From an uncultured Lachnospiraceae bacterium (GTDB taxonomy: Bacteria > Bacillota > Clostridia > Lachnospirales > Lachnospiraceae): a stretch of 6,729 bases of DNA. Below the pieces are notes generated by a model. The model saw only the letters and a list, made by a program, of their open reading frames with translations. It had not been told where the DNA came from and did no database searches. A program made the position numbers and the translations under genes. The DNA lies in assembly GCA_934338765.1 (NCBI GenBank), contig CAKRHL010000115.1, positions 1-6,729 on the forward strand, read 5' to 3'. Positions 1 to 6,479 of this stretch are shown here, piece after piece (the stretch's first letter is position 1; each line of letters opens with the position of its first letter).

Positions 1-69
1 GATCAAAACAGCAGTAAACAGGGAACATACCAAAATTGCCGCAATAAGTTTCTTCTTAATTGATTTCAT
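1..69 (-). CDS. N-terminus of an exported or membrane-anchored protein (partial)
   Basis: Only the first 23 codons are inside the window; the gene runs off the left edge. The peptide starts MKSIKKKLIAAILVCSLFTA: a short Lys-rich n-region followed by an unbroken hydrophobic stretch. That is a signal peptide or first transmembrane helix. The start is well supported because AGGAGG (complement of 77-82) sits seven bases upstream of the ATG. Methyl-accepting chemotaxis proteins and membrane sensors of clostridia often begin in a similar way, but lipoproteins and secreted proteins can too, so no function is given. The gene follows the ATPase gene on the same strand after a 45-base gap with no visible terminator, so co-transcription is possible. 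Confidence 0.72.
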   Translation of the reverse strand, partial: MKSIKKKLIAAILVCSLFTAVLI

Positions 70-76
70 CCTAAGA

Positions 77-82
77 CCTCCT
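77..82 (-). promoter_or_regulatory. Ribosome binding site of the left-edge gene
   Basis: The minus strand reads AGGAGG, a full Shine-Dalgarno core, seven bases before the ATG at 69. It is the main reason for accepting the short, truncated reading frame at the left edge as a real gene. Confidence 0.8.
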
Positions 83-114
83 ACCTTTTTTCCTTCGCGT
101 ATAGTAGAAGTATA

Positions 115-1185
115 TCACAAATTCGCTTCATTTTGGTAAAAGGTTTGTAAAATCTCTGCATTTTCCAAGACATAGTCTTCAAAAAGAGGCAGGGTAAAAT
201 ACACATATCCTCTCATTTCTCCGGAAAGAATTCCTTTTTTGATCAATCGCTTCCGATATGGATTGAACTGATTCGTTTCCATCCCCAGATGCTCCCGGAT
301 ATCTTTTATTTTTCCGCTGTCTGTTTCGGCAATACCCCTGGCAACAACACGGTCCTTCCGGGAAAGCTCTGACCATATTTTGTCATACACAAACTCACTT
401 AAATACTGCTCATACTCCTCTAGCACCTCCCGGTAATTGCCGCGATTATTCCATGTCAGATAACCAAGCACCTGAAATGCAAAGGGATACCCTTTTGTCA
501 GCTCTGCCATCTGAGCAGCCTGTTCCCGTTCTATCTGAAAGATATTCATATATTTTTTAATGATTGCCTGCTGATTTAACGGCTTCATCTGGATCTTTGG
601 GGCACGATACAAAAAGGTCAGATTTTTTTCATTCTGCAGCTCATCAATATTTTCATATAGGCCTGTTGCCAATAAAAATATCGGAAGATCCTGCCTTACA
701 AAAATCTGAAAGGAACCGGCAAAAACATGCATAAATTCGTTATTGGTCACTTCATCAATAGTTACCAGCAATTTCTTTCCGTTCTTTTTCATCTTCTCTA
801 AAATGGCAATGATCGCTGTCTCCGCGTCAGTAATGGGCACTGCACCTTCTATGGAAACACCAAATCCCCAAAAGGAAAGATCAATTTTTGCGGATTTAAT
901 AATGCCTGCACAGACCGGATTGCTGTTTAACTTTGACAACATTCCCTGCAGCAGATCAACCGATGGATTCAGTTCAATTACGACCCATTCATCTCTGGTC
1001 CGCAGCTTCCGGGATATTTCTGTCATCATTACTGTCTTGCCGGAGCCACGTACACCCGTTATTAAAAACATCTGCTGATTTACCGGTTCTGCTGTAAATG
1101 TATCAATAATTTCATTGGTCTGTACCGGACGTTCCACCGGCTCCAATGGACTTTTTCCAAATGTCAGAGTAAATGGATTCTGCAT
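115..1185 (-). CDS. AAA/STAND-like ATPase with C-terminal winged-helix-like region, function unknown
   Basis: A 356-residue P-loop ATPase of the archaeal-ATPase/AAA_16-like group. Walker A is GVRGSGKT at residues 44-51 and Walker B is LLVTIDE at about 139-145, with the acidic pair D144/E145. A sensor-1-like LLATG lies near 171-175, and a KGYPFAFQVLGY segment at 231-242 resembles the Gly-x-Pro region of STAND ATPases. Residues about 275-335 (LSRKDRVVARGIAE, then NPYRKRLIKKGIL and GYVYFTLPLF) look like a winged helix, so DNA binding is plausible. There is no signal peptide or membrane segment, so it is probably cytoplasmic. The start is an ATG with AAGGAA (complement of 1197-1202) 11 bases upstream, a rather long spacing. 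Related proteins are common in clostridia but mostly uncharacterised; the substrate is unknown. The promoter is embedded in a repeat array, suggesting tight control, perhaps autoregulation. Confidence 0.85.
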   Translation of the reverse strand: MQNPFTLTFGKSPLEPVERPVQTNEIIDTFTAEPVNQQMFLITGVRGSGKTVMMTEISRKLRTRDEWVVIELNPSVDLLQGMLSKLNSNPVCAGIIKSAKIDLSFWGFGVSIEGAVPITDAETAIIAILEKMKKNGKKLLVTIDEVTNNEFMHVFAGSFQIFVRQDLPIFLLATGLYENIDELQNEKNLTFLYRAPKIQMKPLNQQAIIKKYMNIFQIEREQAAQMAELTKGYPFAFQVLGYLTWNNRGNYREVLEEYEQYLSEFVYDKIWSELSRKDRVVARGIAETDSGKIKDIREHLGMETNQFNPYRKRLIKKGILSGEMRGYVYFTLPLFEDYVLENAEILQTFYQNEANL

Positions 1186-1211
1186 ATCGTTCGCCGTTCC
1201 TTTCTTTCTGT

Positions 1212-1297
1212 TTTACTGTCGTTTACTGTTTAGAATTCTTTTTACTGTTCTTTACTCTCTTTTACTGTTTTTATATTATTTTACTGTTCTTTACTGT
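1212..1297. repeat. Phased array of seven TTTACTGT repeats over the ATPase promoter and leader
   Basis: Plus-strand copies of TTTACTGT start at 1212, 1222, 1241, 1251 (TTTACTCT, one mismatch), 1261, 1280 and 1290. The start-to-start spacings are 10, 19, 10, 10, 19 and 10, a symmetrical 2+3+2 layout that keeps every copy on about the same face of the helix. On the minus strand, the direction of the ATPase gene, the unit reads ACAGTAAA. The two rightmost copies fall within the -35/-10 spacer and -10 of the predicted ATPase promoter; the other five lie in the predicted untranslated leader. This looks like a multi-site operator read by a DNA-binding protein in direct-repeat mode. The binding protein is not identified; the winged-helix-like end of the ATPase is one candidate. 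Confidence 0.85.
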
Positions 1298-1306
1298 TTT
1301 TGTCAA
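1278..1306 (-). promoter_or_regulatory. Predicted sigma-A promoter of the ATPase gene
   Basis: The minus strand reads TTGACA (1306-1301), a 17-base spacer and TAAAAT (1283-1278): a perfect -35 and a -10 with five of six consensus bases. Transcription would start near 1271, giving a leader of about 85 bases before the ATG at 1185. Two repeat units overlap the spacer and -10, so a protein bound there should compete with RNA polymerase. Confidence 0.72.
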
Positions 1307-1363
1307 TAAAGTGATTTCCATTTTAAGAATACTGAGAATACCCGATAATGCCCTTTCTCCCAT

Positions 1364-1392
1364 TTGACATCCCCTGACCGCCGTGTTATGCT
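1364..1392 (+). promoter_or_regulatory. Predicted sigma-A promoter of the RsmH-family gene
   Basis: TTGACA at 1364-1369, a 17-base spacer and TATGCT at 1387-1392, a strong match to the housekeeping consensus. Transcription would start near 1399, leaving a leader of about 76 bases before the ATG at 1475. It diverges from the ATPase promoter, with 57 bases between the two -35 boxes, and carries no copy of the TTTACTGT repeat. Confidence 0.75.
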
Positions 1393-1463
1393 TGCAACAA
1401 AAGTCAAATACTGCACTCCGGAGGGCGGTTTCACTTCGCCCCTTTGTGACAAATGATCAGAAA

Positions 1464-1469
1464 TGGAGA
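1464..1469 (+). promoter_or_regulatory. Ribosome binding site that decides the RsmH-family start
   Basis: TGGAGA lies five bases before the ATG at 1475. An in-frame ATG at 1463 overlaps this site and has no Shine-Dalgarno sequence of its own (upstream is GATCAGAA), so 1475 is the better start. Confidence 0.65.
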
Positions 1470-1474
1470 TCTCT

Positions 1475-2533
1475 ATGGAAAATGAAAATAAACAACAGAC
1501 ACCGCACAAACGCCGTGTCCGCTATAAAGGAAAATATCCAAAACGCTTTGAAGAGAAATATAAAGAATTAAATCCGGAAAAATATCAGGATACGATCCAG
1601 CATGTGATCCGTAAGGGAAATACTCCTGCGGGAATGCACATTTCTATTATGGTGCCGGAAATTCTTGATTTTCTGCAGATACAGCCTGGTCAGACCGGCT
1701 TTGATGCGACACTGGGATATGGCGGCCATACCAGAGCCATGCTTACAAAACTCAATGGCCATGGACATATATATGCAACAGACGTGGACCCGGAAGAGTC
1801 TGCCAAAACCAGAAAGCGGCTGGCAGATCTGGGCTTTGGCGATGACATCCTGACCATCAGGCTGCAAAACTTCTGCACCATTGATGAAATTGCCCGTGAA
1901 GCCGGGGGCTTTGATTTCCTGCTGGCGGATCTTGGAGTATCTTCCATGCAGATCGATAATCCGAAACGTGGCTTTTCCTTCAAGATTGACGGACCGTTAG
2001 ATCTGAGACTAAATCAGGAAAAGGGGATCAGCGCGGCTCAGAGACTGGAAACCATCAGCCGGGATGAGCTGGCAGGCATGTTTTATGAAAACTCCGATGA
2101 ACCCTACAGTGATGAGATCGCCAAAGCCATCACAGACTATATCCGCCGTGGCAATCATGTGGACACCACCACAAAGCTTCACCGTATCATCGAGGATACT
2201 TTATCTTTCCTTCCGGAAAAGGACCGAAAGGATACCGTCAAAAAGACATGCCAGCGTGTTTTTCAGGCACTCCGGATTGATGTCAACAATGAATTCGAGG
2301 TGCTCTATGAATTTATGGAAAAGCTGCCGGACGCCTTAAAGTCCGGCGGCAGAGCTGCCATCCTGACCTTCCACTCCGGAGAGGACAAACTGGTAAAAAA
2401 AGCGCTCAAGGCCGGTTATAAGGCAGGTATCTACAGTGAATACTCCAAGGATGTAGTACGCCCTTCTGCGCAGGAATGTGCACAGAACCCACGGGCACGC
2501 TCCACCAAAATGCGCTGGGCGGTTAAGGCCTAG
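1475..2533 (+). CDS. rsmH: RsmH/MraW-family SAM-dependent methyltransferase, probable second copy (RsmH2-like)
   Basis: A 352-residue homologue of the enzyme that N4-methylates C1402 of 16S rRNA in the ribosomal decoding centre. Positions count from the ATG at 1475; an in-frame ATG at 1463 would add four residues. The SAM-binding motif is DATLGYGGHT at about 77-86 (usual form DGTLGxGGHS), followed by ATDVDP at 101-106. The family signatures LADLGVSS (150-157), NPKRGFSF (162-169), FQALRIDVN (263-271), FHSGEDKLVK (299-308) and NPRARSTKMRW (338-348) are all present in order. Differences from canonical RsmH are the Lys/Arg-rich N-terminal extension of about 50 residues and FHSGEDK in place of FHSLEDR. 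It stands alone, not beside ftsL, pbp or mraY genes, so it is probably a paralogue of the division-cluster copy. Family assignment is firm; the exact methylation target is inferred. Confidence 0.9.
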   Translation: MENENKQQTPHKRRVRYKGKYPKRFEEKYKELNPEKYQDTIQHVIRKGNTPAGMHISIMVPEILDFLQIQPGQTGFDATLGYGGHTRAMLTKLNGHGHIYATDVDPEESAKTRKRLADLGFGDDILTIRLQNFCTIDEIAREAGGFDFLLADLGVSSMQIDNPKRGFSFKIDGPLDLRLNQEKGISAAQRLETISRDELAGMFYENSDEPYSDEIAKAITDYIRRGNHVDTTTKLHRIIEDTLSFLPEKDRKDTVKKTCQRVFQALRIDVNNEFEVLYEFMEKLPDALKSGGRAAILTFHSGEDKLVKKALKAGYKAGIYSEYSKDVVRPSAQECAQNPRARSTKMRWAVKA

Positions 2534-2537
2534 CTGT

Positions 2538-4619
2538 TCACCGTTCTTTTAAAAATATTGATCTCTGGAAACAGAGAAATGTCACCGCAAAATAAACCAA
2601 ATAGATTCCCATAAACAGCAGGGTTCCCTCTACAAAATAGGTAGACACACGGCTTGACACGCCTGTCCCACGGACAAAATTTCCACTGATACACAAAACC
2701 ATTTTTCCACTGATCACCAATGCCAGTAGTGCCGGGCACAAATAGTAACCTGCCATCTGCCGCAGCAGGAGTGATCTGACCTGTTTTTGGGACAGACCGA
2801 TTTTTTCCAACACATCATACCGGAATTTATATTTCGACGAATCGCTAAGCTGCTGCACGGACAATACGGTTAATGCCACACAGACAAAGACAAGACCCAT
2901 ATAAAACAACGGAACGATCATGGACGCAAGAAGCATCTTTAACTCCGGTATCAGATTATCCCGTACCAGATTGGTAGCAGTATAAACCAGTACCGTATCG
3001 GAACCGCTGCAGCTATTTCCGGATAAGGATGATACGGTATGTCCGGAAAAATCACGGTCATCGGGATCTGCCAGGGCATCCAGCTTCTGCTCCAGCCTTT
3101 GTGGCGTCTCTCCCTTCAGATCCACCGCAAGCTCAGAATAATACGGCTTCATTCTCTGAAGCACCTTGTCTCCCACCACGACGATATAATCTCCTCCGTT
3201 ATGACCATCCTGCGAGAAAGGCTCTGCCTGAACTCCCGCAAAGGTCAGCTCTGTTTTTTCATCTGCCGCTGTTAAATGAAGATCTTTTCCTATAGAAGCA
3301 ACGTCCTTTTGTAAGCGTTTCTTGGTCTGTACGATATATTGGTCAGGTTCAAAATGTACCGGCTCATATCCCAGCATTTTCCTTAGACGGTTATAATCAG
3401 TCTGCCCCATATAAGTATCATACCGGCAATAGGTTCCATCATTTTCTAACATTTTTGTAACCCGTTTCCGGTCAGGTTTCCCATTTTTATTCTGATACAT
3501 GGTGCCATACTGCTCCAGATGCGTCAGCATCCAGGTATTTACCTGATCCTTCTGATCCGTATATATACGATACCGGAGCATTTCTTTTACATCCGCTTCC
3601 TGCTGCAGCACTTCCTTTTCATCCTGAAAATCATCCTGAACCTGATCACTGTAGATCAGCACATCAAAGGGAAACTTCGCCTTTAATGCCGTATTTTCAA
3701 AATCACAGAACATAAATGCCACACTCGCCCCCAAAAGTGCCAGAGTAAATAACGAAGTCAGGGTTCCAAGGGTAAACTGCATGGTCCTGATCTTTGATGC
3801 AAACTGGCGCAGCAAAAATAATCGCTGTCCCTGATAAATTTCCTTTCCCTTCCTTCTCACATAGCAGATGATCCAGGCGGACACTCCTGTATAAAACAGA
3901 TAGATTGTCAGAACCAGACCGATCAGAAACAATATGATCTCCCCCGTCGAATTCAAATGAGTAAACATCCCCCAGAACAGGATCAGAAATATCACTGCCA
4001 GAGGAAGTAAGATCCTCTTCCATTCTTCATGCTTTTCCACGATCTCCTCATTTTTCCGGTCCTGTTTCATCAGCTCATTAATGTTCATTTTGCGGAAAGA
4101 AAAACCGCATCGGAAAAATGCCAGCAGATAACAGCCCGCATAACATCCAAAGGTCATAAGCCAGGTACGATAGTCCCACGAAAGACGGAAGGAATAGGGA
4201 ATCCGTACCATAGAATCAATCACAGAGCGTAAGATCTGCTGAAAAAACACCCCCAGGACAGAACCCACAAAAAATGCGATACCTCCCAGCATCAGATTCT
4301 CCCGGATATAAACACGGGCAACCTGTCCTTTTTTCATTCCCAACAGCAGATAAATTCCAAACTCCCTGCTGCGTCTTTCCATCATAAAATGAATAATATA
4401 GTAAATCAACCACGCCGTAATGATCACAACAAAGCCTGTAGCAAGCCCCACCATAATCATCATCATCTGATTCATCTGGTCAAACCTTCCCAGCTCCTTA
4501 TCCCAGAATAAGCTGTCAAATGCATACAGAAGCGCTGCCACAACCGCCAGCGTGATCATATAGATCTGATAATCTCCGGCAAAACGCTTCATATTACGAT
4601 AAGCCAGTCTTCGTATCAT
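2538..4619 (-). CDS. ABC transporter permease, FtsX/BceB-type peptide-antibiotic exporter
   Basis: A 693-residue membrane protein with the ten-helix layout of BceB/VraG permeases. Approximate helices are 19-35, 55-79, 110-128, 154-170, 203-219, 228-250 and 284-304. A hydrophilic extracellular domain of about 250 residues follows (roughly 305-560), then helices near 563-589, 620-640 and 664-683. The cytoplasmic FtsX-type segments are RRSREFGIYLLLGMKKGQ (about 82-99) and, after helix 8, a second one ending in VLEKIGLSQKQVRSLL. In the family, the large domain between helices 7 and 8 recognises cell-wall-active peptides such as bacitracin or lantibiotics; the substrate here is unknown. The start is the ATG at 4619, behind GGGAGGTGA. 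A GTG at 4631 is in frame but lies inside that site. The gene overlaps the ABC ATPase gene by 26 bases, as expected for translational coupling. It ends four bases from the convergent RsmH-family gene. Confidence 0.9.
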   Translation of the reverse strand: MIRRLAYRNMKRFAGDYQIYMITLAVVAALLYAFDSLFWDKELGRFDQMNQMMMIMVGLATGFVVIITAWLIYYIIHFMMERRSREFGIYLLLGMKKGQVARVYIRENLMLGGIAFFVGSVLGVFFQQILRSVIDSMVRIPYSFRLSWDYRTWLMTFGCYAGCYLLAFFRCGFSFRKMNINELMKQDRKNEEIVEKHEEWKRILLPLAVIFLILFWGMFTHLNSTGEIILFLIGLVLTIYLFYTGVSAWIICYVRRKGKEIYQGQRLFLLRQFASKIRTMQFTLGTLTSLFTLALLGASVAFMFCDFENTALKAKFPFDVLIYSDQVQDDFQDEKEVLQQEADVKEMLRYRIYTDQKDQVNTWMLTHLEQYGTMYQNKNGKPDRKRVTKMLENDGTYCRYDTYMGQTDYNRLRKMLGYEPVHFEPDQYIVQTKKRLQKDVASIGKDLHLTAADEKTELTFAGVQAEPFSQDGHNGGDYIVVVGDKVLQRMKPYYSELAVDLKGETPQRLEQKLDALADPDDRDFSGHTVSSLSGNSCSGSDTVLVYTATNLVRDNLIPELKMLLASMIVPLFYMGLVFVCVALTVLSVQQLSDSSKYKFRYDVLEKIGLSQKQVRSLLLRQMAGYYLCPALLALVISGKMVLCISGNFVRGTGVSSRVSTYFVEGTLLFMGIYLVYFAVTFLCFQRSIFLKER

Positions 4620-5388
4620 GAGACGATTCACCTCCCATCAACGACAATACATCCAGAATCTCCTGAAGAAATGCTCTGCGATCCCTTTCTCCGCGGATCA
4701 GCTCATGAAAAATCTTCCCATCCCGCAAGAAAAGTATCCTGCTGCAATAGCTTGCAGAAAATGCATCGTGAGTTACCATCAGTATCGTTGCCTTCTGCAT
4801 TTCATTTAAACGGCAAAAGGTCTCTAAAAGTACCTGGGAAGCATGGGAATCCAACGCTCCGGTAGGCTCATCGGCAAGAAGAAGAGATGGGTCATTTGCC
4901 ATGGCTCTGGCACAGGCACATCTCTGCTTCTGACCGCCGGATACCTGATACGGAAATTGATCCTTTACATCCTCAATCTCCAGAAGCTTCATCATATCCT
5001 GACAGATTTTTTGAATCTCTTTTCTCCGTTTTCCCTGCACCGTCAAAGCAAGGATAATATTTTCCTCCAATGTCAGTGTATCCAATAAATTGTACTCCTG
5101 AAAAACAAAGCCGAGGTTTTCCTTGCGGAATTCCGACAACTGATCTGCAGACATTTCTGTAATGTCCAGATCATCATAGTAAATATGCCCCGATGTCACA
5201 TGATCGATCGCTGCCATCATATTTAATAATGTGGTCTTTCCGGAACCGGACGCTCCCATAATGCCCACAAATTCTCCCTTTTCCACCTGAAAGCTTACAC
5301 GGTCCACAGCCTTTGTAATATTCTGGCCATTGCCGTAGTATTTCTCCACATCACATACTCTGATACAATCCTTCAAATGACTCACCAT
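4594..5388 (-). CDS. ABC transporter ATP-binding protein, BceA-type
   Basis: A 264-residue ATPase complete in all ABC motifs: Walker A GASGSGKT (45-52), Q-loop VFQEYNLLD with Q97, signature VSGGQKQR (149-156; Val replaces the usual Leu), Walker B LLLADEPT (169-176), D-loop GALD (177-180) and the switch histidine in VTHD (H207). This is the MacB/LolD/BceA subgroup that partners FtsX-type permeases. It should form the cytoplasmic dimer that powers the permease encoded just downstream, which it overlaps. Compared with a typical BceA of about 250 residues, it carries a slightly longer tail (GGESSHDTKTGLS). The ATG at 5388 directly follows AGGAAAAGG, a usable ribosome binding site. No convincing promoter was found; the only candidate, ATTACA-18-TATAAA on the minus strand at 5406-5435, lies in the left arm of the large palindrome. 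Transcription from the CPBP gene through the palindrome is the alternative. Confidence 0.92.
   Translation of the reverse strand: MVSHLKDCIRVCDVEKYYGNGQNITKAVDRVSFQVEKGEFVGIMGASGSGKTTLLNMMAAIDHVTSGHIYYDDLDITEMSADQLSEFRKENLGFVFQEYNLLDTLTLEENIILALTVQGKRRKEIQKICQDMMKLLEIEDVKDQFPYQVSGGQKQRCACARAMANDPSLLLADEPTGALDSHASQVLLETFCRLNEMQKATILMVTHDAFSASYCSRILFLRDGKIFHELIRGERDRRAFLQEILDVLSLMGGESSHDTKTGLS
4628..4636 (-). promoter_or_regulatory. Ribosome binding site of the permease, inside the ABC ATPase gene
   Basis: The minus strand reads GGGAGGTGA, nearly a complete complement of the 16S rRNA tail, eight bases before the ATG at 4619. It lies within the last codons of the ATPase gene. The GTG contained in this motif (4631-4629) opens the same frame but cannot use this site, so starting the permease there would be an error. 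Confidence 0.75.
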
Positions 5389-5406
5389 CCTTTTCCTGTT
5401 GATTTT

Positions 5407-5634
5407 TTATATAACTCAAGCTTCGCACATGTAATATTTTCGCTTTGCCCATAATATTTCTTATGTCTGGAGTGTAAATATGATTTTTGCCTTAGATTAT
5501 TTGAACAACCGTGAGCTAATGACACCCAAATTGTTTTGTCAGACATCCTGATGCAAAAATCTATATCTTTTTCAAACATAAGAAATATTATGGGCGCAAC
5601 CTAATAATCGGTGTGCGAAGTTTGAGTTATATAA
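5407..5634. repeat. Large imperfect palindrome (MITE-like inverted repeat) between the CPBP and ABC genes
   Basis: Two arms of about 62-63 bases, 5407-5469 and 5573-5634, are inverted copies. The outer block TTATATAACTCAA matches perfectly (5407-5419 against 5622-5634). After one mismatch, CTTCGCACA matches (5421-5429 against 5612-5620). A diverged stretch of 16-17 bases follows, then the perfect 20-base block GCCCATAATATTTCTTATGT (5447-5466 against 5576-5595). Further in, GATTTTTGC (5482-5490) pairs with 5553-5561, and weaker similarity continues toward the centre near 5520, so the whole segment may once have been a perfect palindrome. The right arm covers the last codons and stop of the CPBP gene; the left arm ends about ten bases before the ABC ATPase ribosome binding site. 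There is no T-run after either arm, so it is not an ordinary terminator. No transposase is encoded. A MITE-like insertion or an inverted duplication would both fit. Because the outermost TTATATAA is itself palindromic, a target-site duplication cannot be separated from the arm ends. Confidence 0.82.
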
Positions 5635-6428
5635 CGATAAACAAAATACATTCCCGTAAGGAGATATCCTCCGGCTAATATCCATTGTAATATATCATCA
5701 TATTTCCAGACAGAGTAGTCCCACCCAAGGATTTCATTCATTAGGAAGTTGGAAAAATCACATAATCCATGTACCAGAATCGGAAATACCAAGTGGTTTG
5801 TCTGCAAATAAAGTGCTGATAAAAACACTCCCATACACACTGCGGATATTACCTGTTTTGTGGTACTCAAAAAATCCTGTCCTGCCAGCAGATTCATATA
5901 ATGACAAAGGCCAAAGCAAAGGGAAGATATCAACACCGCAAAATAAATTCCTTTTCTCTTGTCTTTCCAAGCGGATAAAAATCCATTTAAGATGATTCCC
6001 CTCCAGACAAATTCCTCCATCAGTCCAATGCTTAAACTCGCGATACAGCAGATCACAAAAAATTGGATTCCTTTCCCGGAGAATAGAGAAAATACTCTTT
6101 TTCCATAAAAAATTGCCACCAGATCATCGCCGATCTGAATCAGGGGGAAAATAAGTATTGCAAATGCTGACAGCAAAGAAACACTACTTTTTCCGTCCCT
6201 CACAAAATCCACTTTTTTGTGAAATAATACATACATTATAAGAAATACCGAAATTTCCTGTAACAGCATAACAACGTATGTATTATTTAAAGATTCCGTC
6301 CAATTTCCTGTCATTTTTCCAACAACAAAAGATACAAAAAATCCAATTCCTTCCCATATTGCATAAACCAGAACAGTATACCCCACCGGAATAAGAAAAT
6401 CACTGATCCAACTATTTTTTCTTTCCAT
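5601..6428 (-). CDS. CPBP-family intramembrane metalloprotease homologue (Abi/CAAX-like)
   Basis: A 275-residue, very hydrophobic protein with about eight predicted membrane helices and the three CPBP motifs: MEEFVWRG (E138, E139, R143), FGLCH (F172, H176) and HGLCD (H220, D224). These residues form the putative metal-binding site within the membrane. Bacterial members include bacteriocin self-immunity proteins and membrane proteases; the substrate here is unknown. It lies between the kinase gene and the ABC transporter genes, which suggests a role in the same peptide-antibiotic response. The ATG at 6428 follows GGCAGGTTGA, a moderate ribosome binding site seven bases away. The last 11 codons (tail ITQTSHTDY) and the stop lie inside the right arm of the large palindrome, so the present C-terminus may have been supplied by that element. 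The gene is visibly more A+T-rich than the ABC genes. Confidence 0.88.
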   Translation of the reverse strand: MERKNSWISDFLIPVGYTVLVYAIWEGIGFFVSFVVGKMTGNWTESLNNTYVVMLLQEISVFLIMYVLFHKKVDFVRDGKSSVSLLSAFAILIFPLIQIGDDLVAIFYGKRVFSLFSGKGIQFFVICCIASLSIGLMEEFVWRGIILNGFLSAWKDKRKGIYFAVLISSLCFGLCHYMNLLAGQDFLSTTKQVISAVCMGVFLSALYLQTNHLVFPILVHGLCDFSNFLMNEILGWDYSVWKYDDILQWILAGGYLLTGMYFVYRYITQTSHTDY

Positions 6429-6450
6429 GTTTTATCAACCTGCCTTTCCA

Positions 6451-6479
6451 ATTGTATCTCTTTTCTTTTCAGAAGTATA
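6451..6479 (-). promoter_or_regulatory. Weak candidate promoter of the CPBP gene
   Basis: The minus strand has TACAAT (6456-6451) as a good -10, but the -35 at the right distance (17 bases) is TATACT, only three of six consensus bases. A promoter is expected here because a strong terminator separates the gene from the kinase gene upstream. The weak -35 is covered by a 12-base palindrome, which would suit a regulated promoter needing an activator. Confidence 0.35.

Noticed and set aside
90..114. Promoter-like TATACT/TACTAT sequences upstream of the left-edge gene
   Set aside because: No -35 box at a suitable distance, so a separate promoter is not supported.
1027..1034. Extra ATTACTGT-like copy of the repeat inside the ATPase gene
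   Set aside because: It encodes part of the Walker A region and is out of phase with the promoter array; most likely chance.
1423..1441. GGGCG...CGCCC stem in the RsmH-family leader
   Set aside because: Five pairs with a nine-base loop, no T-run and no match to a riboswitch I recognise; probably incidental.
2523..2550. CGGT...ACCG followed by TTCTTTT after the RsmH-family stop
   Set aside because: Only four pairs around a 16-base loop; too weak to call an intrinsic terminator.
2561..2578. TCTCTG-GAAA-CAGAGA hairpin inside the permease 3' end
   Set aside because: The six-pair stem with a GNRA loop is neat, but its T-rich tail on the minus strand lies before the permease stop codon, and there is no T-run on the plus strand. 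It is poorly placed as a terminator for either gene.
3703..4023. 106-codon minus-strand frame inside the permease gene
   Set aside because: Overlaps a well-supported membrane protein gene in another frame and shows no domain or ribosome binding site.
4620..4631. GTG start extending the permease by four residues
   Set aside because: The GTG is part of the GGGAGGTGA ribosome binding site that serves the ATG at 4619.
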